Of a stretch of 64,000 nucleotides of DNA, positions 36,318-45,433 are shown piece after piece. The DNA comes from Sinimarinibacterium flocculans (GTDB lineage: Bacteria; Pseudomonadota; Gammaproteobacteria; Nevskiales; Nevskiaceae), in the NCBI RefSeq assembly GCF_003201205.1, contig NZ_QICN01000011.1, positions 62,001-126,000 on the forward strand, read 5' to 3'. A program made the translations under genes and the position numbers. The notes under the pieces were generated by a model. That model saw only the letters and a program-made list of their open reading frames with translations, did not search any database and was not told the origin of the DNA. Position 1 is the stretch's first letter. Each line of letters starts with the position of its first letter.

Positions 36318-37616
36318 TCAGTCGCTCTTGAGTTGCAGGGCCGGCGGTACGTCGCAGGCGTGCCAGGCCGGCAGCAGTCCGGCGACGAGGCTGGACAGCA
36401 GGGCCAGCAGCACCGTGGTGCCGAGCATCGTCGGATCCAGATGCGCGAGGCTGGCGTAGTCGCCCGGCTGCTGGCGCACCGCCCACAGGCCGAGCAGCGC
36501 GAAGCCGACGCCCAGCAGCGCACCGACGATGCCGACTGCACCGGCCTCGACGAGAAACTGCGAGAACACCTGCCGGCGCGAGGCGCCGATCGCGCGACGC
36601 ACGCCGATCTCACCGGCGCGGCGCAGGAACTTGGCCAGCATCAGCCCGACGGTATTGATCAGGCAGACCGCGAGAAAGCCGAAGGCGAGCCACACCTGCA
36701 GGCGCACGTCGCTGGGCACCACGCGCTTGAATTCCAGCCATTCCGGCAGCGCGTACAGGCGCACGTTGGTCGGGCGTTCGAAGCGGCCGAGCGCACGCTG
36801 CTCGTCGGAGTAGTTGACGAGAAAGGCCTCGTACTCGGCGCGCTGCGCCGGCGAGTCCAGCTCGATCCACAGCTGCATCCACGCGCAGTTCGGCGAACGC
36901 ACCGGGTCGGTCGCGTCGTCCCAGCAGTTCATCGTGCCGCGACGGCCGAACTCCAGGTCGAGCCCGGTATCGATCGGCACGAAGATCTCGTCGGTCTCGC
37001 TGTAGTTGCCGACGATCAGATCGTAGAAATGCGGCGTCGGCCGCCAGTGGTCGAGCACGCCGACGACGCGAAAGTCGTTGCCGCGCAGGCGCAGGGTGCG
37101 GCCGACGGAGTCGTCGGCGCCGCCGAAGAGCTTGTCGTTGAGTGACTGCGAAATGACGATGACGCGCGCACGCGCCTCGTCGTCGTCCGCCGACCAGCCG
37201 CTGCCCTGCGCGAACGGCGTCTCGAACATCGGGAAGAAGTCGGCACTGGTGAAGCGCACGTCGGCCATGAACGGCTCGACGGTCGAATCCGGCGGCTGCA
37301 CGACGACCGCGCCGCCGGTACTCACCGCCTGGTACTTCGCACGGCCGGCCCGCAGCAGGTTCATCGCATCCGGGTAGGTCATGTGCTCGGACGGCGGATC
37401 GCCGGCACGGTAGTCGTCCATGCTGCGCGGTTCGATCAGCGGCAGGAAGATGCGCGCGCTCTTCTCCGGCAGCGGATCGCCGGAGAGCACGCGCAGGACC
37501 GTCAGCGTCGTGATGCTGGCGCCGATGCCCAGGCCGATCGCCAGCACCATCAGCGCGGTGAGCGCCGGGCTGCGACGGAGACTGCGGGCGGCCAGCCAGG
37601 CGTAGTAGCGGAACAT
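36318..37616 (-). CDS. MacB/FtsX-type ABC permease (first copy)
   Basis: This 432-residue permease has an N-terminal helix (about 20-40) with ALTALMVLAIGLGIGAS, a periplasmic domain and three C-terminal helices. The conserved FtsX segment reads RRAGEIGVRRAIGASRRQVF. It lies 10 bp after the ATPase gene. With the shorter permease downstream, the ATPase, the HlyD-type adaptor and TolC it makes a complete tripartite MacAB-TolC-like exporter. The cargo could be a peptide, antibiotic or lipid; the sequence does not say. Confidence 0.9.
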   Translation of the reverse strand: MFRYYAWLAARSLRRSPALTALMVLAIGLGIGASITTLTVLRVLSGDPLPEKSARIFLPLIEPRSMDDYRAGDPPSEHMTYPDAMNLLRAGRAKYQAVSTGGAVVVQPPDSTVEPFMADVRFTSADFFPMFETPFAQGSGWSADDDEARARVIVISQSLNDKLFGGADDSVGRTLRLRGNDFRVVGVLDHWRPTPHFYDLIVGNYSETDEIFVPIDTGLDLEFGRRGTMNCWDDATDPVRSPNCAWMQLWIELDSPAQRAEYEAFLVNYSDEQRALGRFERPTNVRLYALPEWLEFKRVVPSDVRLQVWLAFGFLAVCLINTVGLMLAKFLRRAGEIGVRRAIGASRRQVFSQFLVEAGAVGIVGALLGVGFALLGLWAVRQQPGDYASLAHLDPTMLGTTVLLALLSSLVAGLLPAWHACDVPPALQLKSD

Positions 37617-37626
37617 GACGGCCTCC

Positions 37627-38337
37627 TCAGGCGCTCAGGCGCGAGACGTTCATGTGCAGGCGCGGCGCCTCGCCGACGTCGACGATCTGGCCGTCGATGA
37701 CGTGCACGTTGCGTTGTGCGCGCGCCGCGAGTTCCGGGTCGTGCGTGACCATGACGATGGTCGCGCCGTCGCGGTGGATGTCCTCGAGCAGCTGCATCAC
37801 CGCCCGCGCCATCTGCGTGTCGAGGTTGCCGGTCGGTTCGTCGGCCAGCAGCAGCTTCGGCGAACCGGCGAGCGCCCGCGCGATGGCGACACGCTGCTGC
37901 TGGCCGCCGGACAGTTCGGCCGGGTAATGGCGCAGTCGCGCCGACAGGCCGACGCGCTCCAGCGCCTCGCCGATGCGCCGCTTGCGCTCCGATGCCGACA
38001 TGCCGCGGTAGCGCAGCGGCACGTCGACATTGTCGAAGACGTTGAGGTCGGGAATCAGGTTGAAGGCCTGGAAGATGAAGCCGATCTTCTCGTTGCGGAT
38101 ACGCGAGCGGGCGTCGTCGGAAAGCCGGCCGACGTCCTGGCCGTCGAGTTCGTACTGGCCGTCGGTCGGCGTTTCGAGCAGGCCGGCGATGTTCAGGAAG
38201 GTGGTCTTGCCCGAACCCGACGGGCCGGTCACGGCCACGAACTCGCCCTGGCGCACGTGGATCGAGAAGTCGCGCAGTGCGTAGGTCTCGACGACTTCCG
38301 TGCGGAAGGCCTTGGACAGATGGGTCATCTTCAGCAT
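37627..38337 (-). CDS. ABC transporter ATPase (MacB/LolD type)
   Basis: A 236-residue ATPase with Walker A GPSGSGKTT, the signature LSGGQQQR, Walker B LLLADEPTGNLD and the switch His in VTHDPELA. The sequence belongs to the LolD/MacB/FtsE branch that partners FtsX-type permeases. It is the third gene of the tolC-led operon, 22 bp after the adaptor gene and 10 bp before the first permease. Confidence 0.94.
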   Translation of the reverse strand: MLKMTHLSKAFRTEVVETYALRDFSIHVRQGEFVAVTGPSGSGKTTFLNIAGLLETPTDGQYELDGQDVGRLSDDARSRIRNEKIGFIFQAFNLIPDLNVFDNVDVPLRYRGMSASERKRRIGEALERVGLSARLRHYPAELSGGQQQRVAIARALAGSPKLLLADEPTGNLDTQMARAVMQLLEDIHRDGATIVMVTHDPELAARAQRNVHVIDGQIVDVGEAPRLHMNVSRLSA

Positions 38338-38359
38338 TGCTCGTCTCCTCGATGAAGGG

Positions 38360-39682
38360 TCAGCGGCCGATCAGCACGCGCTCGGCGTCGCGGAAGGCCT
38401 CGGTACCGGAAATGACGACCTGCTCGCCGGGCTGCAGCCCGGCGACGATCTCGACCTTGTCGACGCTGGACGCGCCGGTGCGGATCTCGCGGCGCACCGC
38501 GTAGTCGCCGTCGACGACATAGGCCACGCGGCCGCGGCTGATCTCGACGAACGGCCCGCGCGCGACGGTGATGACGTCGCCACGCTCGTCGAGCACCACG
38601 CGCACCGACAGGCGCTGGCTCTGGCGCAGGCCCTGCGGCGTCTCGCCGGCAAAGCGCACGCGCGCGGTGACTTCGCCGTTGACCACCTCGGGCGCGACCG
38701 AGCCGATCTCGCCGGCCCACTGCTGGCCGTTGCCGCGGATCTGCGCCGGCATGCCCACCGCCAGGTCGCGCGCGAAGCTCTCCGGCACGCGCAGTTCGAC
38801 TTCGAGCGCCGACAGGTCGACGACGGTCAGCAGCGCGGTGTCCTTGGCGACAGTGGCGCGGTCCGCGACCATGCGCTGACCGACCTGGCCGGACACCGGC
38901 GAGCGCAGCGTCAGTGCGTCGACCTGGCGCTGCAGCTCGTCGACGAGCAGCTGCTGGCGGTCGCGCGCCAGGCGCGCGGCGTCGACATCGAATCGGCGCC
39001 CGTCCTTCTGCAAGGCATGATCGGTCTGCGCGCGCATGAACGCGATCTCGGCCTTCTGCAGCGCGGCCTGCGTGCGCAGCACCTCGATCTCCGGCGTAAC
39101 GCCGAGCTCGAAGGCCTTGCGCGTGCGCTCGTGTTCGGTGCGCGCGGTCGCCAGATCGATGCGCGCCTGCTCGAGCGTCTGCTCGTCGACGATCGCCCGC
39201 TGCCGCGCATCGAGTTGCGCGCGGGCGTAATCGACGTTGAGCGCCTCTAGATTCGCGCGCTCCTGCGCCAGTTCGCTGCTCAGCTCCGGACTGTCCACCG
39301 TGCCCAGCACCTGGCCTTTCTCGACGACATGTCCGGCCTGCGCGTCGAAGCGCACCGAGCCGCTCGCCGCCGCGTACAGCGTCGGACTCACGGCGGCGAC
39401 GACGCGGCCCTCGGCAGCGATGTCGCGGACGAAGTCGCCGCGCGCCACCGTGGCGAAGCTCAGGCGCTCGCGGCTCACCGCGCTGCCGGCCGACAGCAGA
39501 CGCAGGCCGCCCCACAGCAGCAACGCCAGCGCCGCCGCGGCAAGCACCGCGAGCAGCACGCCGCGGCGGGGGCGATGCCAGGGCGACGTGCGCTCGAGCA
39601 CGCGGTCCTGGGCGCGCGTGTCGCGGAACTCGGTAGGGCTGTTCACGGGCGTCTGGGCCTCGGTCGGTCGGGCGGCGCTCAC
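38360..39682 (-). CDS. HlyD/MacA-type periplasmic adaptor
   Basis: This 440-residue membrane-fusion protein has one N-terminal helix (about residues 42-62), a lipoyl-like half-motif on each side of a long coiled-coil hairpin (about 125-235, rich in Ala, Arg, Glu and Leu) and the beta-barrel domain with VELRVPESFARDL. It links the inner-membrane permeases to TolC. The start is a GTG that overlaps the tolC stop by 4 bp (GTGA), showing translational coupling. Confidence 0.9.
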   Translation of the reverse strand: MSAARPTEAQTPVNSPTEFRDTRAQDRVLERTSPWHRPRRGVLLAVLAAAALALLLWGGLRLLSAGSAVSRERLSFATVARGDFVRDIAAEGRVVAAVSPTLYAAASGSVRFDAQAGHVVEKGQVLGTVDSPELSSELAQERANLEALNVDYARAQLDARQRAIVDEQTLEQARIDLATARTEHERTRKAFELGVTPEIEVLRTQAALQKAEIAFMRAQTDHALQKDGRRFDVDAARLARDRQQLLVDELQRQVDALTLRSPVSGQVGQRMVADRATVAKDTALLTVVDLSALEVELRVPESFARDLAVGMPAQIRGNGQQWAGEIGSVAPEVVNGEVTARVRFAGETPQGLRQSQRLSVRVVLDERGDVITVARGPFVEISRGRVAYVVDGDYAVRREIRTGASSVDKVEIVAGLQPGEQVVISGTEAFRDAERVLIGR

Positions 39683-41064
39683 GGCTGCATCTCCGCGGGC
39701 AGGTTGATGCTGCGCCCGCTCACCAGCAAGGCGTCGATCGCGGCCAGGTCGGTCTCGGAGAGTCGCCCGGCCTGCGCCTTGAGGCGCAGCGTGTTGCGCA
39801 GATAGTCGTAGCGCGACTGGTAGGCCGCGCGCAGCGCGCGGTAGTAGTTGTTCTGGGCGTTGAGCAGGTCGAACTCGGTCCGCGTGCCAGCCTCGACGCC
39901 GTTGCGGCTCGCGTCCAGGGCGATGCGATTGGCGTCGACCGCGCTGCGCGCGGCGCGGATGGTGCGGATGCCGGCGGTCACGCCGCGGAACGCGGCCAGC
40001 GTGTCGCGCTCGAGTGCGCGCAGGCTCGCCTCGCGCTGCGCCTGCGCACCGCGCAAGCGCGCCCCGGCTTCGCGACTCTGCGCGCGCACCAGCCCGCCCT
40101 GGAACAACGGCCACTCGGCGACGACGCCGATGCGGTCGATGCGCTGCTCACCGCCGAGCACCTCCGGTGCATCGGTGCGGCCGATCGAGCCGCGCAGCGC
40201 CAGCGTCGGCCAGTGACGGGCATCGATCGCGTCGATGCCGCGTTCGGCGGCCTGCTCGGCCAGCCGCGCCGCCTGCAGCGCCGGGTTGTCCGCCCGTGCC
40301 TGCACCAGCCAGGCCTCGGCCTGCGCCGGCTGCGGCGACTCCAGCGGAATCTCGTCGCGCAGCGGCTGCACCGGCAGCGCCGCGCCGGTGAGCTGCATCA
40401 GCGCGCGGCGCGCGTCGAGCAGCGCGAGTTCGGCATCGATGACGGACTGCTCGGTGAAGGAATAGAAGGCCTGCGCCTCCTCGACGCCGATGCGCGCGCC
40501 CAGTCCGGTCTGCAGGCGCTTGTCGGCCTGGTCGACGAGCTGCGCGTAGGCGGTGCGCTCGGCGCGGTTGGCGTCGAGCGTGTCGGCGGCGGCGAGCACG
40601 GCGAAATAGGTCTCGGCCACGCGCAGCACCAGCTGCTGTTCGGCATCGCGATAGCGCGCCTGCGCCTGCTCGGCGATCACGCCGGCTTCGCGCAAGCGCT
40701 GGATCGCTTCGAGATCGAACAGCGGCTGACGCAGGTCGAGGCCGTAGCTCGTGCGCGTGGCGCTGAAGCGCGCCGCATCCGGGTCCGGCTGCGGCTCCGC
40801 GGGATCGTTGATGACCGGATCGCCGCCGTCGAGGCGATAGCGTTCGCGGTCACGTGCGGCGCTGGCGCTGAGCGCCGGCAGCAGGGCCGCCCGCGCCTGC
40901 GGTCGCGCCTGCAGCGCCGCGTCGCGGGTCGCCTGCGCCGACGCGAGTTCCGGGTCCTGCTGCCGGGCTGTCCGCCAGGCATCGAGCAAGGCGGCCGCCG
41001 GCGCCGGTGCCGGCACGGCGGCCAGCAGAACGCTCAGGGTCAGGAACAGAGGCACTCGGGTCAT
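39679..41064 (-). CDS. TolC-family outer-membrane efflux protein
   Basis: A 461-residue protein with a signal peptide (to about residue 24, PAAA) and two OEP domains of about 200 residues, each with long helical stretches. FDLLNAQNNYYRALRAAYQS near the C-terminus is the typical second-repeat motif. It is the first gene of the exporter operon. A sigma-54-like promoter lies immediately upstream. Its predicted transcript start is only about 2 bp before this ATG, so either the mRNA is leaderless or the true promoter is elsewhere. Confidence 0.93.
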   Translation of the reverse strand: MTRVPLFLTLSVLLAAVPAPAPAAALLDAWRTARQQDPELASAQATRDAALQARPQARAALLPALSASAARDRERYRLDGGDPVINDPAEPQPDPDAARFSATRTSYGLDLRQPLFDLEAIQRLREAGVIAEQAQARYRDAEQQLVLRVAETYFAVLAAADTLDANRAERTAYAQLVDQADKRLQTGLGARIGVEEAQAFYSFTEQSVIDAELALLDARRALMQLTGAALPVQPLRDEIPLESPQPAQAEAWLVQARADNPALQAARLAEQAAERGIDAIDARHWPTLALRGSIGRTDAPEVLGGEQRIDRIGVVAEWPLFQGGLVRAQSREAGARLRGAQAQREASLRALERDTLAAFRGVTAGIRTIRAARSAVDANRIALDASRNGVEAGTRTEFDLLNAQNNYYRALRAAYQSRYDYLRNTLRLKAQAGRLSETDLAAIDALLVSGRSINLPAEMQP

Positions 41065-41076
41065 GCCACCATTCAG

Positions 41077-41092
41077 CGCACGCCACGTGCCA
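41077..41092 (-). promoter_or_regulatory. Sigma-54-like promoter in front of tolC
   Basis: Read on the minus strand the site is TGGCACG-TGGC-GTGCG, with GG and GC ten bases apart as sigma-54 requires. It matches TGGCACG-N4-TTGC at all but the first T of the -12 element. It fits the sigma-54-dependent regulator encoded in the same operon. The weak point is that transcription would begin about 2 bp before the annotated tolC ATG. Confidence 0.45.
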
Positions 41093-41124
41093 GCCGCGGG
41101 GGTTTTCTAACCGATTGATATGGC

Positions 41125-41189
41125 GATCATTTCCGAATGATCGTCGGACGCGGACGGTGTCCGCGAACACTCCACCGGACACCGCGGAC
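41125..41189. promoter_or_regulatory. Cluster of palindromes, candidate NtrC-type upstream activator sites
   Basis: Three overlapping inverted repeats are packed here: GATCATT-N4-AATGATC (41125-41142), CGCGGAC-N3-GTCCGCG (41149-41165, 17 bp) and CGGTGTCCG-N12-CGGACACCG (41155-41184), with another GCGGAC half-site at 41184-41189. Relative to the sigma-54-like promoter they are centred roughly 80-100 bp upstream, the usual distance for an NtrC-family enhancer site. Confidence 0.5.
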
Positions 41190-41239
41190 AGCGGCGTACA
41201 GGGGTTTACCCCGGGGTCGTGTCGCGCGGCGGACGCGCC

Positions 41240-41626
41240 TCAGTTCAGCACGCCCGGCACGGCGAGGCGGAACGGGCTGATGCGGGCATCGAACTTCTCG
41301 TCGCGGCCCTGGACCACCATGTTGAACTCGCCGTGCATGGTGCCGACCGGCGTGGTCAGCGGGCAGCCGCTGGTGTACTGGAACTCCTCGCCGGGGCGCA
41401 GCACCGGCTGGTAGCCGACGACGCCGGGGCCGCGCACTTCCTCGACCTTGCCGTCGCCGGCGGTGATGACCCAGTGCCGCGACAGCAGCTGCACGGTTTC
41501 TTCGCCTTCGTTGCGGATGGTGATGTGATAGGCGAACAGATACTGCTGGGTCGCGGGGTCGGACTGCTCGGCCACGTAGCGCGGCTGCACGATGATGCGG
41601 ATGCCGCGGGTGAGGGTTTCCGACAT
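41240..41626 (-). CDS. apaG: ApaG (CorD) protein
   Basis: This 128-residue single-domain beta-sandwich matches ApaG along its whole length: YLFAYHITIRNEG, LLSRHWVITDG-like WVITAGDG and GTMHGEFNM near the C-terminus. The fold is also found in F-box proteins. In bacteria its role is linked to Co2+ resistance and Mg2+ efflux, but the biochemical function is unclear. It sits 21 bp after sufT, probably as one unit. Confidence 0.95.
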   Translation of the reverse strand: MSETLTRGIRIIVQPRYVAEQSDPATQQYLFAYHITIRNEGEETVQLLSRHWVITAGDGKVEEVRGPGVVGYQPVLRPGEEFQYTSGCPLTTPVGTMHGEFNMVVQGRDEKFDARISPFRLAVPGVLN

Positions 41627-41647
41627 GCGCCGTCTCCGGGGGAGGCT

Positions 41648-42196
41648 TCAGAACATGCCGGTCGCGAGCTTGGCGGTGTCCGACATCATCGACTGGTTCC
41701 ACGGCGGATCGAACACCAGCTCGACGTCGGCCTCGGCGATGGTCGGCAGCGCCAGCACCTTCGACTTCACGTCCTCGACCAGCACCTCGCCCATGCCGCA
41801 GCCGGGTGCGGTCAGGGTCATGCGGATCTTCGCGCGCCGCTGGCCGTCGCCCAGCGGCTCGACCTTGCACTCGTAGATCAGGCCCAGCTCGACGATGTCG
41901 ACCGGAATCTCCGGGTCGTAGCAGCTGTGCAGCTGCGTCCAGATGGCTTCCTCGAGATCGGCGTCGCTGGCGTCGGCCGGCACGTCCGGCCCTTTCTGGA
42001 CTTCCTTGCCGATGGCATCCGCGTCCTTGCCGTCGATGCGGAACAGATGGCCTTCAACCTGCACGGTGAAGCTGCCGCCCAGCGCCTGGGTGATGGCGCC
42101 GTTGGCGCCTTCGGGCAGTTCGACCTTGGTGCCCTGCGGGATCAGGATGCCGATGACATCCCGGCTCAGGGTGACAGGTTCGTAGGTGGCACTCAT
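41648..42196 (-). CDS. sufT: Fe-S maturation protein SufT (DUF59/MIP18 family)
   Basis: A 182-residue protein with an N-terminal SufT-specific part (residues 1-75) and the MIP18/DUF59 domain with DPEIPVDIVELGLIYE and the LTAPGCGMG segment that holds the reactive cysteine. SufT aids maturation of Fe-S proteins under high demand. No other suf gene is next to it, so it acts in trans with the SUF or ISC machinery encoded elsewhere. Confidence 0.92.
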   Translation of the reverse strand: MSATYEPVTLSRDVIGILIPQGTKVELPEGANGAITQALGGSFTVQVEGHLFRIDGKDADAIGKEVQKGPDVPADASDADLEEAIWTQLHSCYDPEIPVDIVELGLIYECKVEPLGDGQRRAKIRMTLTAPGCGMGEVLVEDVKSKVLALPTIAEADVELVFDPPWNQSMMSDTAKLATGMF

Positions 42197-42337
42197 TGCA
42201 GCTCGGGTCGTCCGGCGTGTTGCCGGTTTGGGTCAAAGGGAACAAAGTTTAAACGCGGAGGGTCTAGCCCGCATCAAAGCCATGTGCCCGAGCGGGCGTG
42301 ACTTTGCGCGTCGGCGTCGCACGCCCCGGGGGAGCAC

Positions 42338-45300
42338 ATGCGCATCACCGAGATTTCCCAGTCCAATCCGCCCGCGGTGGCCGCCGCGGCGCTGATCCTG
42401 CTGCTGTTCGGCCTGCTGGCACTGTTCAAGCTGCCGATCCAGCTGCTGCCGGACACCCGCCAGCCGCAGCTCTGGATCGAGGTCGGCTGGCGCGAGGCGG
42501 GTCCGGCGGAGATCGAGGAGGCGCTGATCGAGCCGATCGAGGACATCATCCGCGGCCTGCCGGGGCTGGTGCAGATGCGCTCCGACGCCCGCCGCGGCGG
42601 TGGCGGCGTCGGCCTCAAGTTCGAAGTCGGGACCGACATGACGCGGGTCATGCTCGACGTCGTCTCGCGACTCAATACCCTGCCGCCGCTGCCGCCGGAC
42701 GCCGACGAGCCGCGCGTGTTCGCCGGGGACAACTGGCAGGGCAGCAACGCCGCGTCGCTGCTGGTGCGTCCGCTGCCGGGCAACCAGACGCAGGACATCG
42801 CCGCGACCTACCAGAAGCTGATGGAGGAGGTGGTCGAGCCGCGGCTGGCGCGGGTACCCGGCGTGTCGCGCGTGAACCTCGAGGGCGGGCGTCCGCAGGA
42901 GGTGCAGATCCGCTTCGACGCGTTCCGCCTGGCGGCACTGGGCCTGACGCCGCAGCAGCTCGCGCAGACGGTGATCAGCGCGCGCGATGCCTCGGCCGGC
43001 TTCGTCGACGTCGGCCGCCGCCAGTTCACGGTGCGACTCGCCGGACGCGAACCGGTGGCCCGACTCGGCGAATTGATCGTCGGCTGGAGCGACGACCGCC
43101 CGCTGTACCTGCGCGAGGTCGCCGACATCCGCGTCGCCTTCCAGGAAGCGCAGGCGTTCTCGTACCGCAACGGCGTGCCCGGCTACTACATCACGATGCA
43201 GCGCAGCAGCGAATCCAACACGGTGACGCTGATCGAGGGCGTGAAGGCGGCGATCGAGGAACTCAACAACGGCCCGCTCGCCCGCGAGCTGCTGTTCGCC
43301 GACCTGTCCTGGGATGCGAGCGTCTACGTGAAGCGCGCGATCTCGTTCGTGCAGGAAAGCCTGATCATCGGCATCTTCCTCGCGGTGATCGGCCTGTGGT
43401 ACTTCCTGCGCGGCCCGCGTGCGCTGATCGTGCTCGGCATCTCGATCCCGCTCTCCCTGTGTTTCGCCGTCATCACGCTGCAGATTCTCGGACGCACGCT
43501 CAACGTCATCTCGCTGGCGGGTCTCGCGTTCTCCACGGGCATCGTCATCGACGCCGCGCTGATCGTGCAGGGCAACATCATTCGTTACGTGCAGGAAGGG
43601 CGCGGGGCGGTGGAGGCGACGCTCGAAGGGACGAAGGAGGTCATGCCGGCGCTGGTCGCGTCGATGCTCACCAGCGTGGCTATCTTCCTGCCGGTCCTGT
43701 TCATGCAGGGCATCGAGGGCCAGCTGTTCAAGGACCTGGCGATCACGATGTCGGTGTCGTACGCCGCCTCGCTGCTGGTGGCGATGACCCTGATTCCCGC
43801 GGCCAACCGCTGGGCGCTCGCGCGCGGCATGCCGGCGGACCAGCACCAGCACTGGTGGACGGCGATGGCCAGGGCCGGCATGCGCGCCACCGATCATCCG
43901 ACGCTGCGCTGGGGCCTGATCGGCACGCTCGTCGCCGGCGCCTGCGCATTCACCGCCGCGCTGCTGCCCAAGGTCGACTACCTGCCGGTGGCGCAGACCG
44001 ACCTGATCTGGAACAACTTCCGCCTGCCGCCGGGCGGCAACCTGGCCACCGTGCGCGACGAGTTCGCGCCGCAGGTGATCGAGCGGCTGCGCCCGCACCT
44101 GGAGGGCACGAAGCACCCGGCGGTGAAGTACTACAACCTGTCGTCCTGGGCCGGGCAGTGGGGCGTCGCGGTGATCTATCCGAAGGACCCGCGCGACATG
44201 GACGAGATGGTGAGGGTGCTGCGCGAGGAGATCATGGTCGGCTATCCCGACACCGCGATCTTCGTGCAGCGCGGCTCGCTGCTCAACGTCGAGGGCGAGA
44301 ACCAGCGCGAGGTGCAGCTGTATTTCCAGGGGCCGGAGCTGGACGCGCTGATGCGCGCCGCCGAGGTGGCGATGAACGCGATCCCCGAGGCGATTCCGGG
44401 GACCTATCCGCAACCGTTCCCGGCGCTCGAGCTCAACCAGCCCGAGATCCAGCTGATTCCGGACGAATGGCGCATCTCGCGCGCCGGCCTGGATCGCGGC
44501 ACGGTGGCCTCTGCCTTGCGCGCCTACACCGGCGGGCTCTGGGCCGGCGAGTACTTCGACGGCAACCAGCGCCTCGACATCATCCTCAAGGGCAACGACT
44601 GGGATACGCCCGAGGCGCTCGCCGAAATGCCGGTGATGACGCCCGGCGCCGGCGTGCAGACGGTCGGCGACCTGGCGCGCATCGAGCTTACGGTGGGGCC
44701 GTCGCAGCTCGCGCGCATCAACGGCCGGCGCACGGTACAGGTGAATTTCGAGCCGCCGGCCGACATGTCGCTCGACGAGGCGATCGAGCGAATCGAGACG
44801 CAGGTGGAGCCCAAGGTGCGCGCCGCGCTGCCGGCCAACGCGCAGATGACCTATGCCGGCTCGGCCAACCAGTTGCACGCGGCGCTCAGCTCGATGGCGC
44901 AGAACTTCGCGCTCGCACTGGTGATCCTGTTCGCGCTGATGGCGGCGCTGTTCCGCTCGGTCTGGGACAGCTTCCTGGTCATGCTGGTCCTGCCGGTGTC
45001 GGTCGCCGGCGGCGTCGCCGCGCTGCGCATCGTCGGCCTGTTCGGTTTCCAGGCGCTGGACCTGCTGACGATGATCGGTTTCATCATCCTGCTCGGCCTG
45101 GTGGTCAACGCCGCGATCCTGCTCGTCGACCAGACCCGTGCGCGCGAGCGCGGCGGTGTGCCGCGACGCGAAGCCGTGCGCCAGGCACTGGAGACGCGTG
45201 CGCGCCCCATCGTGCTGTCGACGCTGACCGCCGTGCTCGGCATGCTGCCGCTGATCGCGATGCCGGGACTCGGCGCCGAGATCTATCGCGGCCTCGCCTC

Positions 45301-45433
45301 GGTCGTCGCCGGCGGCATGCTGCTGGGCACGCTCTTCACCTGGTTCCTGATGCCGGCGCTGTTGCGCGCCGGCGAGACCGAGCAGTCCCGCAGCCTTGCG
45401 GGCGGATTCGCGGAGGCGAAACAGCGCTCATGA
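42338..45433 (+). CDS. RND efflux transporter permease (AcrB superfamily)
   Basis: A 1031-residue inner-membrane pump with twelve expected helices and two large periplasmic loops. The fourth helix reads GIVIDAALIV, with one acidic residue (Asp405) preceded by Ile404 where AcrB has two aspartates. The tenth helix reads GLVVNAAILLVD, with Val923 in place of the relay lysine. The proton relay thus differs from drug-exporting AcrB. The gene precedes its adaptor (4-bp overlap), the reverse of the usual order, and no outer-membrane factor is adjacent. Substrate unknown. Confidence 0.92.
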   Translation: MRITEISQSNPPAVAAAALILLLFGLLALFKLPIQLLPDTRQPQLWIEVGWREAGPAEIEEALIEPIEDIIRGLPGLVQMRSDARRGGGGVGLKFEVGTDMTRVMLDVVSRLNTLPPLPPDADEPRVFAGDNWQGSNAASLLVRPLPGNQTQDIAATYQKLMEEVVEPRLARVPGVSRVNLEGGRPQEVQIRFDAFRLAALGLTPQQLAQTVISARDASAGFVDVGRRQFTVRLAGREPVARLGELIVGWSDDRPLYLREVADIRVAFQEAQAFSYRNGVPGYYITMQRSSESNTVTLIEGVKAAIEELNNGPLARELLFADLSWDASVYVKRAISFVQESLIIGIFLAVIGLWYFLRGPRALIVLGISIPLSLCFAVITLQILGRTLNVISLAGLAFSTGIVIDAALIVQGNIIRYVQEGRGAVEATLEGTKEVMPALVASMLTSVAIFLPVLFMQGIEGQLFKDLAITMSVSYAASLLVAMTLIPAANRWALARGMPADQHQHWWTAMARAGMRATDHPTLRWGLIGTLVAGACAFTAALLPKVDYLPVAQTDLIWNNFRLPPGGNLATVRDEFAPQVIERLRPHLEGTKHPAVKYYNLSSWAGQWGVAVIYPKDPRDMDEMVRVLREEIMVGYPDTAIFVQRGSLLNVEGENQREVQLYFQGPELDALMRAAEVAMNAIPEAIPGTYPQPFPALELNQPEIQLIPDEWRISRAGLDRGTVASALRAYTGGLWAGEYFDGNQRLDIILKGNDWDTPEALAEMPVMTPGAGVQTVGDLARIELTVGPSQLARINGRRTVQVNFEPPADMSLDEAIERIETQVEPKVRAALPANAQMTYAGSANQLHAALSSMAQNFALALVILFALMAALFRSVWDSFLVMLVLPVSVAGGVAALRIVGLFGFQALDLLTMIGFIILLGLVVNAAILLVDQTRARERGGVPRREAVRQALETRARPIVLSTLTAVLGMLPLIAMPGLGAEIYRGLASVVAGGMLLGTLFTWFLMPALLRAGETEQSRSLAGGFAEAKQRS

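Noticed and set aside
42233-44878. An 881-codon minus-strand frame across the RND permease gene.
   Set aside because: It is an antisense shadow in high-GC DNA with an Arg/His/Asp-rich, repeat-like composition and no recognisable fold; the plus-strand permease is unambiguous.
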